Shown one piece after another: positions 13,814 through 24,427 of a DNA stretch of 64,000 nucleotides. Positions within the stretch are counted from its first letter, which is position 1, and each line of letters starts with the position of its first letter. The position numbers and the translations under genes were made by a program. Below the pieces are notes generated by a model that made no database searches, was not told the origin of the DNA, and worked only from the letters and a program-made list of their open reading frames with translations. This DNA comes from Berberis thunbergii (lineage: Eukaryota > Streptophyta > Magnoliopsida > Ranunculales > Berberidaceae), in assembly GCA_003290165.1 (NCBI GenBank), contig QNQO01000504.1, positions 62,001 through 126,000 on the forward strand, read 5' to 3'.

Positions 13814-14822
13814 AGATGTTTTTTTACCCAACAGGCTCATCGAGTTCTACTCCAATTGTGGTCGGTCCGATTCTTCGTTCAAAGTGTTTAGTAATATGCC
13901 TACAAGGAATGTGTACTCATGGAATGCGCTTAGTGTGTTTGCCAAAAATGGCATGGTCGAAGAAGCGTACGACTTGTTTGTGGAAATGCCTGAGAGGAAT
14001 ACTGTTTCGTGGAATACTATGATCAGCGCATTGGCGCGTAATGGATGTGAAGAGAAGGCGGTGGAGTTGTATTATATGATGAATGGGGAGGGTTTCATGC
14101 CTACTTTATTTACTTTTGCTGGCGTTTTCAGTGCTTGTGGTAGTCTTGTAGCTGTAGAACATGGTAGGAGGTGTCATGTTCATGTTATTAAAGTTGGTCT
14201 TAATAGCGATATGTATGTGGAAAATGCGTTGGTGGGTATGTATGCTAAGTGTGGGAGTACAGGGGATGCAGTTCGAACTTTCAATGAGATGTCTCGACCA
14301 AATGAGGTTTCCTTTACAGCAATGATTGGTGGGTTAGCAAATACTGATCATGTCGACCAGGCACTGAAAATGTTTTCAAAGATGCATTAGTTTGGGATTA
14401 GGATGGACGCCATTGCCTTGTCGAGCATTCTTGGTGTTTGTGCTAGAGGAATAGCTGGAGAATCAGGTTCCTATAGTCAAAAGTGTGGGGTTCTCTCATC
14501 TAAACAGTATGGCCTACAAGTTCATGGGTTAACAGTTAAACTTGGGTTTGAAAATGATATCCACGTAAGCAATTCATTGCTTGATATGTATGCAAAGCAT
14601 GGAAGTATGGACTTAGCTGATATGATTTTTGTAAACTTGCCCAAAGTTAATGTTGTTTCTTGGAACATTATGATAGTTGGGTATGGGCATGATGGCCAAT
14701 GTGAGAAGGCATTGGAACTACTAAGGCAAATGCAATCTTACGGTTTTGAGATAAATGAGGTCACCATTGTGTTTGTGCTTGGAGCATGTGTTAAATCTGG
14801 TGACTTAGAAACTGATAGTTGA
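13798..14822 (+). pseudogene. PPR (pentatricopeptide repeat) gene fragment
   Basis: PLS-type PPR repeats are clear: NRLIEFYSNCGRS near 13830, then NMPTRNVYSWNALSVFAKNG, EMPERNTVSWNTMISALARN, YVENALVGMYAKCGSTGDAV and a second half with LLDMYAKHGSMDLAD and NVVSWNIMIVGYGHDGQCEK. These proteins bind organellar RNA. Residues about 1-170 are open up to TAG at 14388-14390; the similarity resumes at 14403 in a shifted frame and stops at 14822. The C-terminal E/DYW region is missing. No introns, as is normal for PPR genes. It is a carried fragment in CACTA-3. Confidence 0.87.
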
Positions 14823-14915
14823 ATATAATTTTTTTTCTGATGTGCATGTTAACTTTTGTCAATCTGTTATTATTCCTGTTATTTCTATTTTCTGATTGAT
14901 GGTTTCTGTTTCTAG

Positions 14916-15853
14916 GATAACATTGATGTCAAGGTTATTGCAGCTGGGTTGTCTACCACATGCAGACAAAAAATTCACAATCAGTTAGTATGTAAAGTGT
15001 CTTACCTTCTCATCCTGTCTAAGTAATAAAGAATGTAAGAACATGTTCTGTATAAGAAATTCCTATGGACAAATGTTCCAGAGATTTTATCCCTCTTCTG
15101 TCTTCCCTTTTTTTTTATTCAGGGATCTGGAGTCCTAACCAAGTGGAATATAATTTTTTTCATTGGGATAATAGGTATAATGATTAAATGATAAGATCCA
15201 AGACATGATTCTTGTGTACCATTCCAATCCAAAGCAGTAACTAATCTGATGTCCAGGAACATCATTGAGCAGAGTTTTGCAAGTGTGTTGTTCTCTCATA
15301 GTGATTAAGAGCACATGACATGGGTTTCATTATAGTTTTTGTTGCATTGTACAGGTTGGCGTTGAGAAGATGCACAAAGATAGTAAGTATGTATTGTTCC
15401 TGGATGATGATGTTAGGTTGCATCCTGGAACCGTTGGAGCCCTCCCTGCTGAGATGGAGAAAAATCCTGATGTATGGTTGTCATTAAGTTTCTAAAGTTT
15501 CATGGTTTTACTAAATTGAGAAGCTACTGGTTTATTGAGATCTTCAGATTTTTGACAATGTTCTGCTCAACATATATACTCATGCACACAGACACTGACA
15601 TAGACATCTATGTATGTTGGATGAACTTTACATGGAAGATATATAGCAGAAGAGTTAAAATGTTCTTTTTTTTTTCTTGTTAATAATTCTTTCAGGCAGG
15701 TCTATGCATGGATATTGTTCGCATCACTTGGACTTCTTTTTCACTGACTAAACTTTCTTGGCAATAATTGTGCAGGTATTTATTCAAACTGGGTACCCTC
15801 TTGATTTACCTTCTGGAAGTTTAGGAAGTTACTGCATCTATGAATACCATATG
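14916..15853 (+). pseudogene. Glucosylceramide synthase (GT21) gene fragment, three exons
   Basis: Exons 14916-14987, 15355-15471 and 15776-15853 have canonical borders and each is a multiple of three. They encode VKVIAAGLSTTCRQKIHNQL, then KYVLFLDDDVRLHPGTVGAL, then IQTGYPLDLPSGSLGSYCIY. This is the catalytic core of plant ceramide glucosyltransferase, an ER/Golgi enzyme that moves glucose from a sugar nucleotide or sterol glucoside to ceramide. The DDD belongs to the metal and sugar binding motif of the GT21 fold. The N-terminal membrane anchor and the C-terminal QxxRW region are absent. It is a genomic fragment with introns, carried in CACTA-3 downstream of the PPR piece and on the same strand. 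Confidence 0.85.
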
Positions 15854-16113
15854 GTAAGGCATCATCTTGAACTTCCTTTTCATTTTGAATAACATGAGAT
15901 TGTCAAAGACCGTCTTCATTTATTTAGTTTAGTGAGTTTTCTTGTTCTGTTGGCATAGGACATGTTTATTAGCTTTTCATTTATCTACAGTTCAGCATGA
16001 CACTGGGTCAGGGATTCCTTTGATATCTATCAAAACAATCAACTAACCATTAGAAAGCTTTATATATATGTAATAATGCATATGTTTAATATATATTTTG
16101 AATAATTATACAG

Positions 16114-16844
16114 AAAAAATCCGAGGCGAACAAGGCGAACCGACGTCAAAAGAAAATTTTACATCACTCTGGTTCATTGCCCTTCTCTTACTGGGTAGAG
16201 GAAACGTCTAGTAAGTGAACTCATATGTTTCATTTCATTATTTTATTTTTAGTCAATACATTCAATTAAATGTTTATATTAGTTGGTTTGTTATTTTAAC
16301 AATGTTTTGTAGGAGGGTTCAAAATTCCCAGAAATCAACATGTTCAAGGATGTTTATGAACTACCTGGCAATGAGGTGGCCGTGAAGTTGTATGTAAGTT
16401 TTATTCTTTGCATTTTTTGCATGTTGTCACTTCTGTTGTTTTAAAAGTTATTAATTTTTAATAAATTTTTTAATCAAGGAAACGATGGTGGAGAGGCGGG
16501 ATGCCTACATGGAGCGAGTGGCCTCACAGCATCCTCCGGGAACTCTATTGGAACAGCTCACAATGGACAATCCTGATGCAGGATTACATATTTTGACGGA
16601 GACATTGGAATCACTAGGTCCAAAACCCGGAAAGATTGTTCGGGGGATGGGAAAAGCTAAAGTACGTGAGGTCAACACCTAAACTTCAGCTTCGCAGCGC
16701 TCAGCCGGAATCGTTTCATCATTACAGTCGCAAGTGGAGGAATTACAGAATGAGTTAAATGCTGCCAAAGCGCATGAGGCGGAGAGCGAGGCCCGGGAGG
16801 GGAACGACAAACACAAGAGGCAACTAGGTGGAGTATGTTATTAG
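16114..16844 (+). pseudogene. Transposase_24-like second CACTA protein, decayed
   Basis: Three exon-like blocks occur: 16114-16206 (KKSEANKANRRQKKILHHSG), 16313-16393 (FPEINMFKDVYELPG) and from 16479 (ETMVERRDAYMERVASQ, LTMDNPDAGLHILTETLESL). These match the plant transposase family Transposase_24 (Ptta/En/Spm), the accessory protein of CACTA elements. After a stop at 16678-16680 the same frame continues as a coiled coil (SLQSQVEELQNELNAAKAHE) to about 16844. In intact elements this gene lies beside TNP2; here the carried host fragments separate the two. Confidence 0.78.
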
Positions 16845-17149
16845 GGGCTCTCCAGCAGTCAGGGATTAATTTGTTGAGCCTCCTGCTACTGTCGACAAAC
16901 CATCATCAGCCTCCACATCCTTAAAAAATGTACTGATGTGTTTTTTTAATTTGTAACTATACAGTACGGTTTAAAAATTTTAATTTGTAATGGATACATT
17001 ATGATTTTACATTATTAATTTGTAAAGTTAATAGTATTTAAATAAATTAGCCAAACCCTTCTATGCGTGAGACGATTCAATTAATAAATATTTTAAATTT
17101 AATTAAAATAAATATTTGAATTAAAAGATTTCAAAATTATTAAACAGAA

Positions 17150-17870
17150 CTTTAAGCGACAAAATTTTCGTCGCATAAGAATAGATCAAGCGTGTTTGGA
17201 TTGACGTAACCTGTGTGACAACATTAGAGTGATGAATATTGTTGTCGCGTAAAGAATATCTTGTGCGATAAAAGGTTCGTCACCATTGAGTTAAGCCGAC
17301 AAAGTCTAACGCGACGAAAGGGATCATCACGATTGAGTTATGCCGACAAAGTTTAATGCGACGAAAGGGATCGTTGCATAAGTATATTTTGCACGAAGAA
17401 AAATTATATTTCTTGCGACGAAATTAGCGTCGCGCAAAACAGTATTACGCGACGCACCCTTATGCAACAATCTTTGGTGTCGTCGCGCAAAAGGATTTCA
17501 TAGCGACGAAGATTCATTTTCGTCGCGCAAAGATTTGCGAGAGTGTCGTCGCGCAAAAAGGGTTTTGTAGCGACGGAGATTTAGTTGCATCGCGCAAAAA
17601 CTTGCGAGACAGAGCTGTGGTGTCGTCGCGCAAAAAGGCATTTGTAGCGACGAAGCTTATTTTCGTCGCGCAAAGACTTGCGAGACAGAGCTGTGGTGTC
17701 GTCGTGCAAAAAGGATTTTGTAGCGACGACGATTTTTTTTCGTCGCGCAAATGCTTGCGAGACAGAGCTGTGGTGACAACCTTTGCGCGACGAATATTTT
17801 GTCGCCCATTATTTATGGCGACGAAATGTTGTCTATAGCGACAATTTTGACTACGTCCCTAAAGGCCTTT
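17150..17870. repeat. Right subterminal repeat array of CACTA-3
   Basis: Repeated TTTCGTCGCGCAAA, GCGACGAA and a longer unit CTTGCGAGACAGAGCTGTGG present three times (17600, 17678, 17755). It mirrors the left array in motif but not in the longer units. Confidence 0.88.
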
Positions 17871-17881
17871 TTTTTGTAGTG

Positions 17882-20800
17882 TCTATTTTGAACTCACAAG
17901 AACGAGTTGGAGGGGACGAGATCAGACCTGGTCAGTTTGCCGATTTCCTGCAGTGTGTGCAAGGTGCGGGGGTTTTCGACTGTCGTTATAAAGGATGTTT
18001 CTTGACATGGTCCAATAAACAAGAGGGAGCTAATAGAGTGATGTCAAAGCTTGATCGTATCCTAATTAATCAAGATTGGTTGATTAGTGTACCTGACTCG
18101 GAAGCGGAGTTTCTCAATCCAGGCATTTCGGGTCATTCCCCTATGATTCTAACTATCTACGAGCACAAAAACCAGGGGCCTATACCGTTTCGATTCTTTA
18201 ATTATTGGGCGTCTGATCCCACTTACATGACGGAGGTGGAGGCAGCCTGGAGCAGTCCATTTCATGGCAATGCAATCTATTGCTTTGTGCAAAAGCTCAA
18301 GATTGTCAAGGCCAAGCTTATAGAGTGGCATCGGGCAAAATTTCTGAATGCTAATACACATTTGCGGGTAGCTCAACAACAGCTAGAGCAGATTCAGAGT
18401 GCTATTCAGCTACGTCCCCTCGATACCACTCTGGCTCATCGTGAAAATGGTGCAGTCTGAAACCTTGGTTTGGCGATCAGGAATGAGGTGTCTGAAATCA
18501 AACAACGAGCAAAATCAAAGCACATGCAATCTGAGGATGAAAATGTGAGTTATTTTCACAATTATCTGCGTGAACGTAGGTCAAAGAACAAAATCTTATC
18601 CCTATATACGGCTGATCATGAGAAAGTAGAAGACATGGATGCAATCGGAATGGAATGTGTGCGATACTTTGAGGATCTATTTGGCCCTGACCATGAGCAA
18701 TATGATGGGAGCTTAATAGACAACCTACAAATTGATTCTGTTGTTACTTCAGAAGAGGGTGTCAAGCTCACGGCACAAGTCAGCAGAGATGAGATCACTG
18801 AAGCGTTGTCCTTGATTGATTCCACCAAAGCTCCGGGTCCGGATGGTTTCTCATCCTTCTTCTTCAAATCTGCGTGGAGGATCATTGGTGATGATTTCAT
18901 CAAAGCCGTCTCAAATTTTTTTCGCAGCGGTCATCTTTTGCGTGAGGTAAACGCAACTCATGTTGTTTTAGTGCCTAAAATTACTAATGCGTCATATCTA
19001 AATGATTTCAGGCTGATCTCTTGCTGTAATGTCATGTACAAATGCATCACAAAAATTATGATGAACAGAATGAAAGCAGTAGTGCCCCAACTTGTAAGTC
19101 TCAATCAATCGGCGTTTGTCAAAGGCAGGTATATTCATGATAACATCATGCTTGCTCACGAACTGATGCGAAATTATCATAGGGACACGGGTCGTCCTAG
19201 GTGTGCGGTCAAAATTGATCTCAGGAAGGCGTATGACACCATCAAATGGGAGGCTGTTACTCATATGATGCGTAAAATGCAATTTCCTGTGGTTTTTATT
19301 CACTGGATTTCTGCTTGCATGTCCACCCCTCGGTACTCTGTCCTTGTCAATGGTTCTCCAAAGGGTTTTATCAAAGCGTCTAGAGGCATTCGTCAAGGTT
19401 GTCCGATGTCCCCTTATTCGTCAAGGGTTTTAAAATTGCTGCTCAAAGGAAAAGTCGCAGAGGGCTCTTTCAAACTTCACCATCGCTGTCATGACCCTGC
19501 TATCACGCATCTCTGTTTTGCCGATGATCTGATGGCTTTTTTCCATGGGGACCGGGATTCAGCACTTGCTTTGTCCCAAGTTCTGCTTATGTTCAAGGCG
19601 TGCACTGGACTCAGCGTCAACTATCATAAAAGCAACCTGTACTCCTCTGGAGTGTCCCATGGGGACCTACAAGACATCAAGAGTATCTTGGGGTTTAACT
19701 TGGGTTATCTTCCAGTGAGATATTTAGGTCTCCCTCTTATCTCAACAAGGCTTTCTTATGTTAATTGCCTCCCTCTGATTGAACGGGTGAGAAAGCGAAT
19801 CCAATCATGGAAAAATAGGTATCTCTCCTTTCCAGGAAGGGTCACTCTGATCAAGTCAGTTTTAAACAGCATGCACATATTCTGGACTGCCTGCTATTCT
19901 CTTCCTAAGAGAGTTATCAAGGAGTTAAACTCCATCATGAGGAACTTCTTATGGTCCGTTACGGACACATCCAACAAAAAACCTATGGTTAAGTGGCGGA
20001 CCATTTGTCATCCGTATGACGAAGGGGGATTAGGCATTCGATCAATTCAAACAACCAGTTTAGCAGCCATGATTAGACATGTATGGAACATTGTCAAGGG
20101 CAAAGAAAATCTATGGGTCAAATGGGTCACAAAGAATCTGATAAAGGATAGAGATTTTTGGCTCATGGTTGTCCCCCAAGATGCTTCATGGTGCTGGCGT
20201 AACATCCTTGCGTGCAGACAGGAGGCCAGCTCGCTCATCAGACATGCAATTGGTAATGGGGAAAATACATCGCTATGGAAAGTACCTTGGCACCCCATGG
20301 GTGTTCTCATGCCCCATTTCCCGCAGCAGTTGGTTTATCCCCTTCTACATAAAAATGCGACGGTGAGTGCGCTGATTCGAGATGGTCGCTGGTTTGCGCG
20401 GTCTCATGCTCGCACAGCTATTGACGAGATCTTTCGAGGACTTGCTTTGGTGGATATTGACACAGATTATAGCGATGAGATTGTCTGGATAGGAGGTATG
20501 GGAGGAGAGTTCTCAAGTAAGAGTGTGTATCATGCCCTACGACACAAACAACGACCCATTAGCTGGACAAGGCTCATATGGTTCAAAGGACACATACCGC
20601 GTCATAGTTTTATCGGCTGGCTAGCATTAAGCAAGTCCTTGAAAACCCAAGACAGGTTGCGCAGCTGGAATCAGATAGCTTCCTCGGTGTGCAGTCTGTG
20701 CAGAGTTGAACCATAGAATAAAAAACATTTGTTCTTTTCCTGCGGGTACTCACGTTTTGTTTGGGCCTATATGCTCAGGAAGATGGGGTATGATCATCAA

Positions 20801-21630
20801 CCTCTCGACTGGGAAGCTGAATTGAGCTGGTGTCTCGTTCACTTTGCAGGGTCTGGGCCATGCTCTAATATCAAAAAGTTGACGTTTGTTGCTATTATTT
20901 ATCACCTATGGTGTGAGCGAAATCGGCGCCTATTTCGGCAAGAACGACTCTCTACAAAGGATCTCATAATGAAGATTGTGAGTGATGTTAGATTAAGGGT
21001 TTCAGTGTTGGAACCCAAGGTGGAGGATTCCCCCCAGCATAGAGTTTTTTTTATAGATGGAATGTTGACGTGAGCTACTTCAACAAACAAAACACTTGGC
21101 ATGCATGGTCCAAGCCTGGCCCAGGTTGGGTTGTGCTCAATTCAGATGGATCTCTCACCGAAACTCGAGACCCAGATGGTACAGTTACTAGACTACATGG
21201 TGGGTACAGCGCTATCATTCGTGATCACAGGGGAGATGTAATCACGGCAGGGGCAGGCTCGGCAGTGGGTCGATCCGTTCTCCTGCATGAGCTACAAGGA
21301 GCTGAAATGGGCCTTACGCTAGCAAAGCAACACAATTTGAGGAATGTGATTATGTACATGGATTCTATGAATGCATATAAATGCCTAACTACCAGCATAG
21401 CTCCCCCATGGGAAGCTCGAGTCACTGTGAGACGCATGAAGGCAGCACTACGCTTCTTTGATCAGTTTAAAATTATGCATGTATTTCGTGAGGTTAATCA
21501 AGCTGCGGACAAACTAGCGAGTCTCCGACCCAGTGCGGAATTCTTAGAAATACTACCAAGCTCTTTTGCTGAAGATCTCAAAAAGATAGTATTTGATGAT
21601 AAACGAGGACGGAAATATTTGAGATTGTAA
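17882..21630 (+). pseudogene. LINE ORF2, endonuclease end, reverse transcriptase, RNase H
   Basis: Continues the endonuclease with ILNSQERVGGDE, GCFLTWSNKQEG and SGHSPMIL. The reverse transcriptase follows: APGPDGFSSFFFKSAW, LISCCNVMYKCITK, KIDLRKAYDTIKWEAV, GIRQGCPMSPY and the catalytic FADD in HLCFADDLMAFFHGD. A few residues seem lost after MSPY. A Cys-rich zf-RVT region (CSLCRVEP) and an RNase H domain (VVLNSDGS, LHELQGAEMG, YMDSMNA, FREVNQAADKLASL) complete it. Stops lie at 18458-18460 and 20714-20716, and a frameshift near 21065 precedes RNase H. This is a dead copy. Confidence 0.9.
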
Positions 21631-21718
21631 TTGAAAATTCCTCTATTTTTTTCAGTGGTCTGGGGAGCCCATATACACCCCGCGCTTGCGTTTCAAAAAA
21701 AAAAAAAAGCTGTAGATT

Positions 21719-21973
21719 TGTAGCCACCATAGTAAACAGGTTCTAACAATTCGTGAGCAAAAATTAAACCAGTTAAAGTTAAAATATAGTCTTGCAGGTT
21801 GACCACGATTAACACCATAAGATATTGGTCTACATGTTCAACCTTGATGCTGGATGGTATTTATGCTCAGCTAGAAGAGACCATTTGTTTCCTATATTTG
21901 AAAGTTTTGTTGTTGAATCTATCTATATATTGCACTATTTCTTAAAGCCAATTTGTTTAAAATGTCAACTCAC
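21719..21973. other. CACTA-2 interior just right of the LINE
   Basis: The first 50 bases continue the unrecognised leftward frame that is cut by the LINE (see 7769-8054). The remainder is AT-rich spacer before the AVT1 exon. Confidence 0.4.
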
Positions 21974-22188
21974 AGATATTAAAACACGTCCAAATCTTCC
22001 ATATGCAGCTTCTCCAATATCAGGGTAGTTCGCGATGCCTTCTTTGCTTTCAAAACAGTATTTCAGGAGGAGACCGGTGTAACAACAAACAATTGCAAAA
22101 AGGCCTAAGAGTGCCAAACTAACCCAACCAGCCTCTTTCACTGTATAAGGTGTTGAAAGAAGCCCAACTCCAGCTAATACATTTACCC
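21974..22188 (-). pseudogene. AVT1-type vacuolar amino acid transporter exon
   Basis: A 215-bp exon with a CAG acceptor and GTGAGT donor encodes NVLAGVGLLSTPYTVKEAGW, CCYTGLLLKYCFESKEGI and YPDIGEAAYGRFGR. This is the N-terminal conserved block of AVT1-type transporters (amino-acid/auxin permease superfamily), which move amino acids across the vacuolar membrane using the proton gradient. One exon of a gene that normally spans about 430-550 codons. It is distinct from the LHT exon at 3052, though of the same superfamily. Carried by CACTA-2. Confidence 0.85.
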
Positions 22189-22264
22189 CTGTTAATAACA
22201 ATTGAATGGTATGAAGAGACACGATAGTAATCCAACATGATATAAAATTACAAATGGAAAGGGC

Positions 22265-22806
22265 ATAGTTTATGCCACTTGACAGGGAAGCTACCATTAC
22301 ATTTGTCATGTTGCCAGCAACCCATATCCTTGTGAAAGACAACAGGACCAATCATCTCTGCAACACCGCAAAACTGCCCACTTGCATTAACCTGCATCCG
22401 AGAACACTGTTTCAGCCAAACGGAACACAAAGGGAAATGTGGTACATAAAAATACATCATGCAAAGCAGGGCATTAAAACGAGTAGGTCAATATCTGATC
22501 ACGCTGCTTAGAACAGCCAGTATAGTCTGTATGTTTACTACCATAACATTGAAGGACAGAAAACATATCACATGACCATGAAAGTCAATAACTGAAATTT
22601 CTACACGGAATTGGAAAAGCAAGATACTCACACAGAAGAACAAGAAAATAGGGCAGCCTCTTGGTTTCCCAGAAGCTATTTGCTTTGCATCTTCATAGGC
22701 ACTGTCCAGGCTCCTGTTTCCATTTGAAGTACTGGACCAAACATTATATTTAATGCTTTTATGCACGTCATCCTCACTGTAGGATTTGATCACAAAGGAT
22801 TTGATG
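22265..22806 (-). pseudogene. YTH-domain (ECT-type m6A reader) fragment, two exons
   Basis: The exon ending at 22632 encodes FVIKSYSEDDVHKSIKYNVW, then SLDSAYEDAKQIASGKPRGC and PIFLFF. It splices (GTGAGT to GCAG) to an exon starting at 22391 that encodes VNASGQFCGVAEMIGPV and NGSFPVKWH. This is the YTH fold of plant ECT proteins, which bind N6-methyladenosine in mRNA. The first aromatic-cage Trp (KYNVW) is present. The DKW tripeptide reads DKC here, so one conserved aromatic is lost. The right border (22265) has no donor and looks truncated. Carried by CACTA-2, immediately upstream of the AVT1 exon in the leftward direction. Confidence 0.87.
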
Positions 22807-22999
22807 ATATACTTACACAAAAAACACAAATTATGAAAGGAAAAGAAATGCAGAAAACAATTCTTTTTAAAGGAGAATTGCTTTGATCATCTTACTTTAT
22901 CCAGTCTTTATTTCTTGTGTGTACTAAGTACCAGTCAGCATTAAAGCGGGCACAATAAACTGCATCTTCATGATGTTCAGCCCAATCATGAATATGATT

Positions 23000-23174
23000 T
23001 TAACTGCTGTCATTGTCCAGCTGAGAGATGATGCTCACAAATACTTGGAAACTTTGGCACATATTAGAGAAAGGGCAGTACTCGTTCTTTGCATGGTATG
23101 TGGCCATTAGATCGTATCCTGTAGTTTGAACATCAAAGCCTTCATTCTGCAAGTCTCGAATTAATGGTAAACTC
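23000..23174 (-). pseudogene. Acetylornithine deacetylase-like C-terminal exon
   Basis: The exon follows an AG acceptor (TACTAG) and ends with TAA at 23000-23002. It encodes SLPLIRDLQNEGFDVQTTGY, DLMATYHAKNEYCPFSNMC, and a terminal VFVSIISQL. This matches the last exon of plant acetylornithine deacetylase of the M20 metallopeptidase family (arginine biosynthesis); HAKNEYC contains a metal-site-region His and Glu. The identification rests on remembered family sequence, so it is probable rather than certain. Carried by CACTA-2. Confidence 0.66.
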
Positions 23175-23314
23175 CTAGTAATCGAGTACGGATAAATCTA
23201 AAGAATAACATTTTATATTGCATTTATACCATAAAATACAGGTAATATAGGCGTGCAAGAAAAGAGGAAATCTCAGTCTAGTGTGCAAGCAACACAATAA
23301 AACAAATCACAAAC

Positions 23315-23708
23315 CTCATAAGCCTTTTGAACTTCTTGAAACTTTCTTTCAGCATCAGCATCATCTTTATTTGTATCTGGATGGAGCTTTTTTGCAAGCT
23401 AGCAAAAGAAAATGAAGAATAAAAATATGATAGTGAAGAGGTCTACAAGGAGTTAAAGTAAAAACCAATGTCAAAACCAGACTCTTTGTCATGTATAAAG
23501 CATAGACAACTATTACAATACTGAAACATAAAATAAATTATGCAACAATGTTTATGACCATCTTTCCATGCAAAATTCGTTTACAAATGTATTTGTGAGA
23601 GTGAAAATGAACTTACTCCATAATAGGCTTTCTTGATTTCAGATTGACTAGCGTTTTTGCTTACTCCAAGAATATCATAATAATCTTTTGATAGCATAGA
23701 TTTGGAAC
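23315..23708 (-). pseudogene. J-domain (DnaJ, GFA2-like) fragment, two exons
   Basis: Exon 23617-23708 encodes KDYYDILGVSKNASQSEIKK then AYYG. It splices in frame (GTAAGT to CTAG) to exon 23315-23398, LAKKLHPDTNKDDADAERKF then QEVQKAYE, and is followed by a GTTTGT donor. The HPD tripeptide that stimulates Hsp70 ATPase is intact. The sequence resembles the J domain of the mitochondrial co-chaperone GFA2. Only the J domain is present; the Gly/Phe, zinc-finger and C-terminal domains are absent. Carried by CACTA-2, on the same strand as the neighbouring fragments. Confidence 0.85.
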
Positions 23709-24301
23709 CTGAAAGAGCCAATCCAAAGTTACTACATGAAGTGAGCCAAATAATATACAAAAATGGTTAAAGCAAACGATATCAAACCAATGAATAAAAC
23801 ACATGCACCAAAACGCATACAAGTACTGAATCACAAAATAACATGATGACACTAAAATTACTTTTCCAATAAAAGAGAAAACACTGATTTGGCCTGGCTA
23901 TGAAAATATACAAAAGGGAGTGAAGAATAAACAACGCCCATACCAGTGTGTTTGTGTTTGTGTGTATAACATCAGAGTCTTAGGAAAGGTGATGTGGTGT
24001 TAGCCCAACAAAAATTACATGATAGGCATTATTGCTATAGTTGCAGGGCTCAGATTCTCTAATAAGTAGGAGGCTATCTCTCTTCTCAAATCAAGTAAAA
24101 AATTTACCATGGCAATACAAAAATAAACCTAAACGCAAGTTTGATATAAGAGAAAGCAAAAAAATGAATGAAGAAACATGTAAGGAACTAATGATACTGA
24201 TTCTGTTTTGCATTTGTGTTAATAAATTGAAGATAATAATAAGAAAAGAGTACCACACTAAAAATAATTAAATATTGCTATTACATATATCTTACCACAA
24301 A

Positions 24302-24424
24302 CTAGCCAGAATAGCTCAAGAGTTCACCAGTATCAAGAAATTTACTTCTAAAGGCACTACCTTCCAAAGCCAAAGGAACAAGTTTCAGTTCTATAGGCCG
24401 TAGCAGAGCTGTTTTTTCAGCAAT
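24302..24424 (-). pseudogene. Unrecognised terminal exon-like frame
   Basis: After a CAG at 24427-24425 the leftward frame IAEKTALLRPIELKLVPLAL, EGSAFRSKFLDTGEL runs to a TAG at 24302-24304. The amino-acid mix looks coding and the acceptor is plausible, but I cannot name the family. It is probably another carried fragment of CACTA-2. Confidence 0.35.
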
Positions 24425-24427
24425 CTG

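Larger units (their letters stand above)
10245..17881 (+). mobile_element. CACTA-3, transposase-bearing CACTA with carried genes
   Basis: The left end CACTACTAAAAAAG and right end CTTTTTTTTGTAGTG are inverted repeats, and the element is bordered by TCT on both sides (10242-10244, 17882-17884). Long subterminal arrays of GCGACGAA-type motifs lie inside both ends. On the plus strand, in order, it contains a TNP2-like transposase remnant, an internal island of the same motif, RPB11 exons, a PPR fragment, glucosylceramide synthase exons and a Transposase_24-like protein. At 7.6 kb it looks like a once autonomous-type element that picked up host DNA between its two genes. Both transposon genes now carry stops or frameshifts. 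It cuts the LINE endonuclease, so it is younger than the LINE. Confidence 0.93.
8068..21705 (+). mobile_element. L1-type LINE, full length but split by CACTA-3
   Basis: A plant L1-clade non-LTR retrotransposon. Without the CACTA-3 insertion it is about 6.0 kb, the usual size. It has a 5' UTR (8068-8182), ORF1, a slightly overlapping ORF2 with endonuclease, reverse transcriptase, zf-RVT-like and RNase H domains, a short 3' UTR and a 14-A tail, framed by an exact 13-bp target duplication. It is dead: ORF1 has one in-frame stop, ORF2 has three stops and one frameshift, and CACTA-3 interrupts the endonuclease. It lies in an open frame of CACTA-2 cargo, so it postdates CACTA-2 assembly. Confidence 0.93.

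Noticed and set aside
17514..17838. Frames in the CACTA-3 right array on both strands
   Set aside because: They translate the GCGACGAA-type terminal motif; there is no protein similarity.
21825..22028. Plus frame containing NLDAGWYLCSARRDHLF
   Set aside because: It overlaps the well-supported minus-strand AVT1 exon and has no recognisable family.
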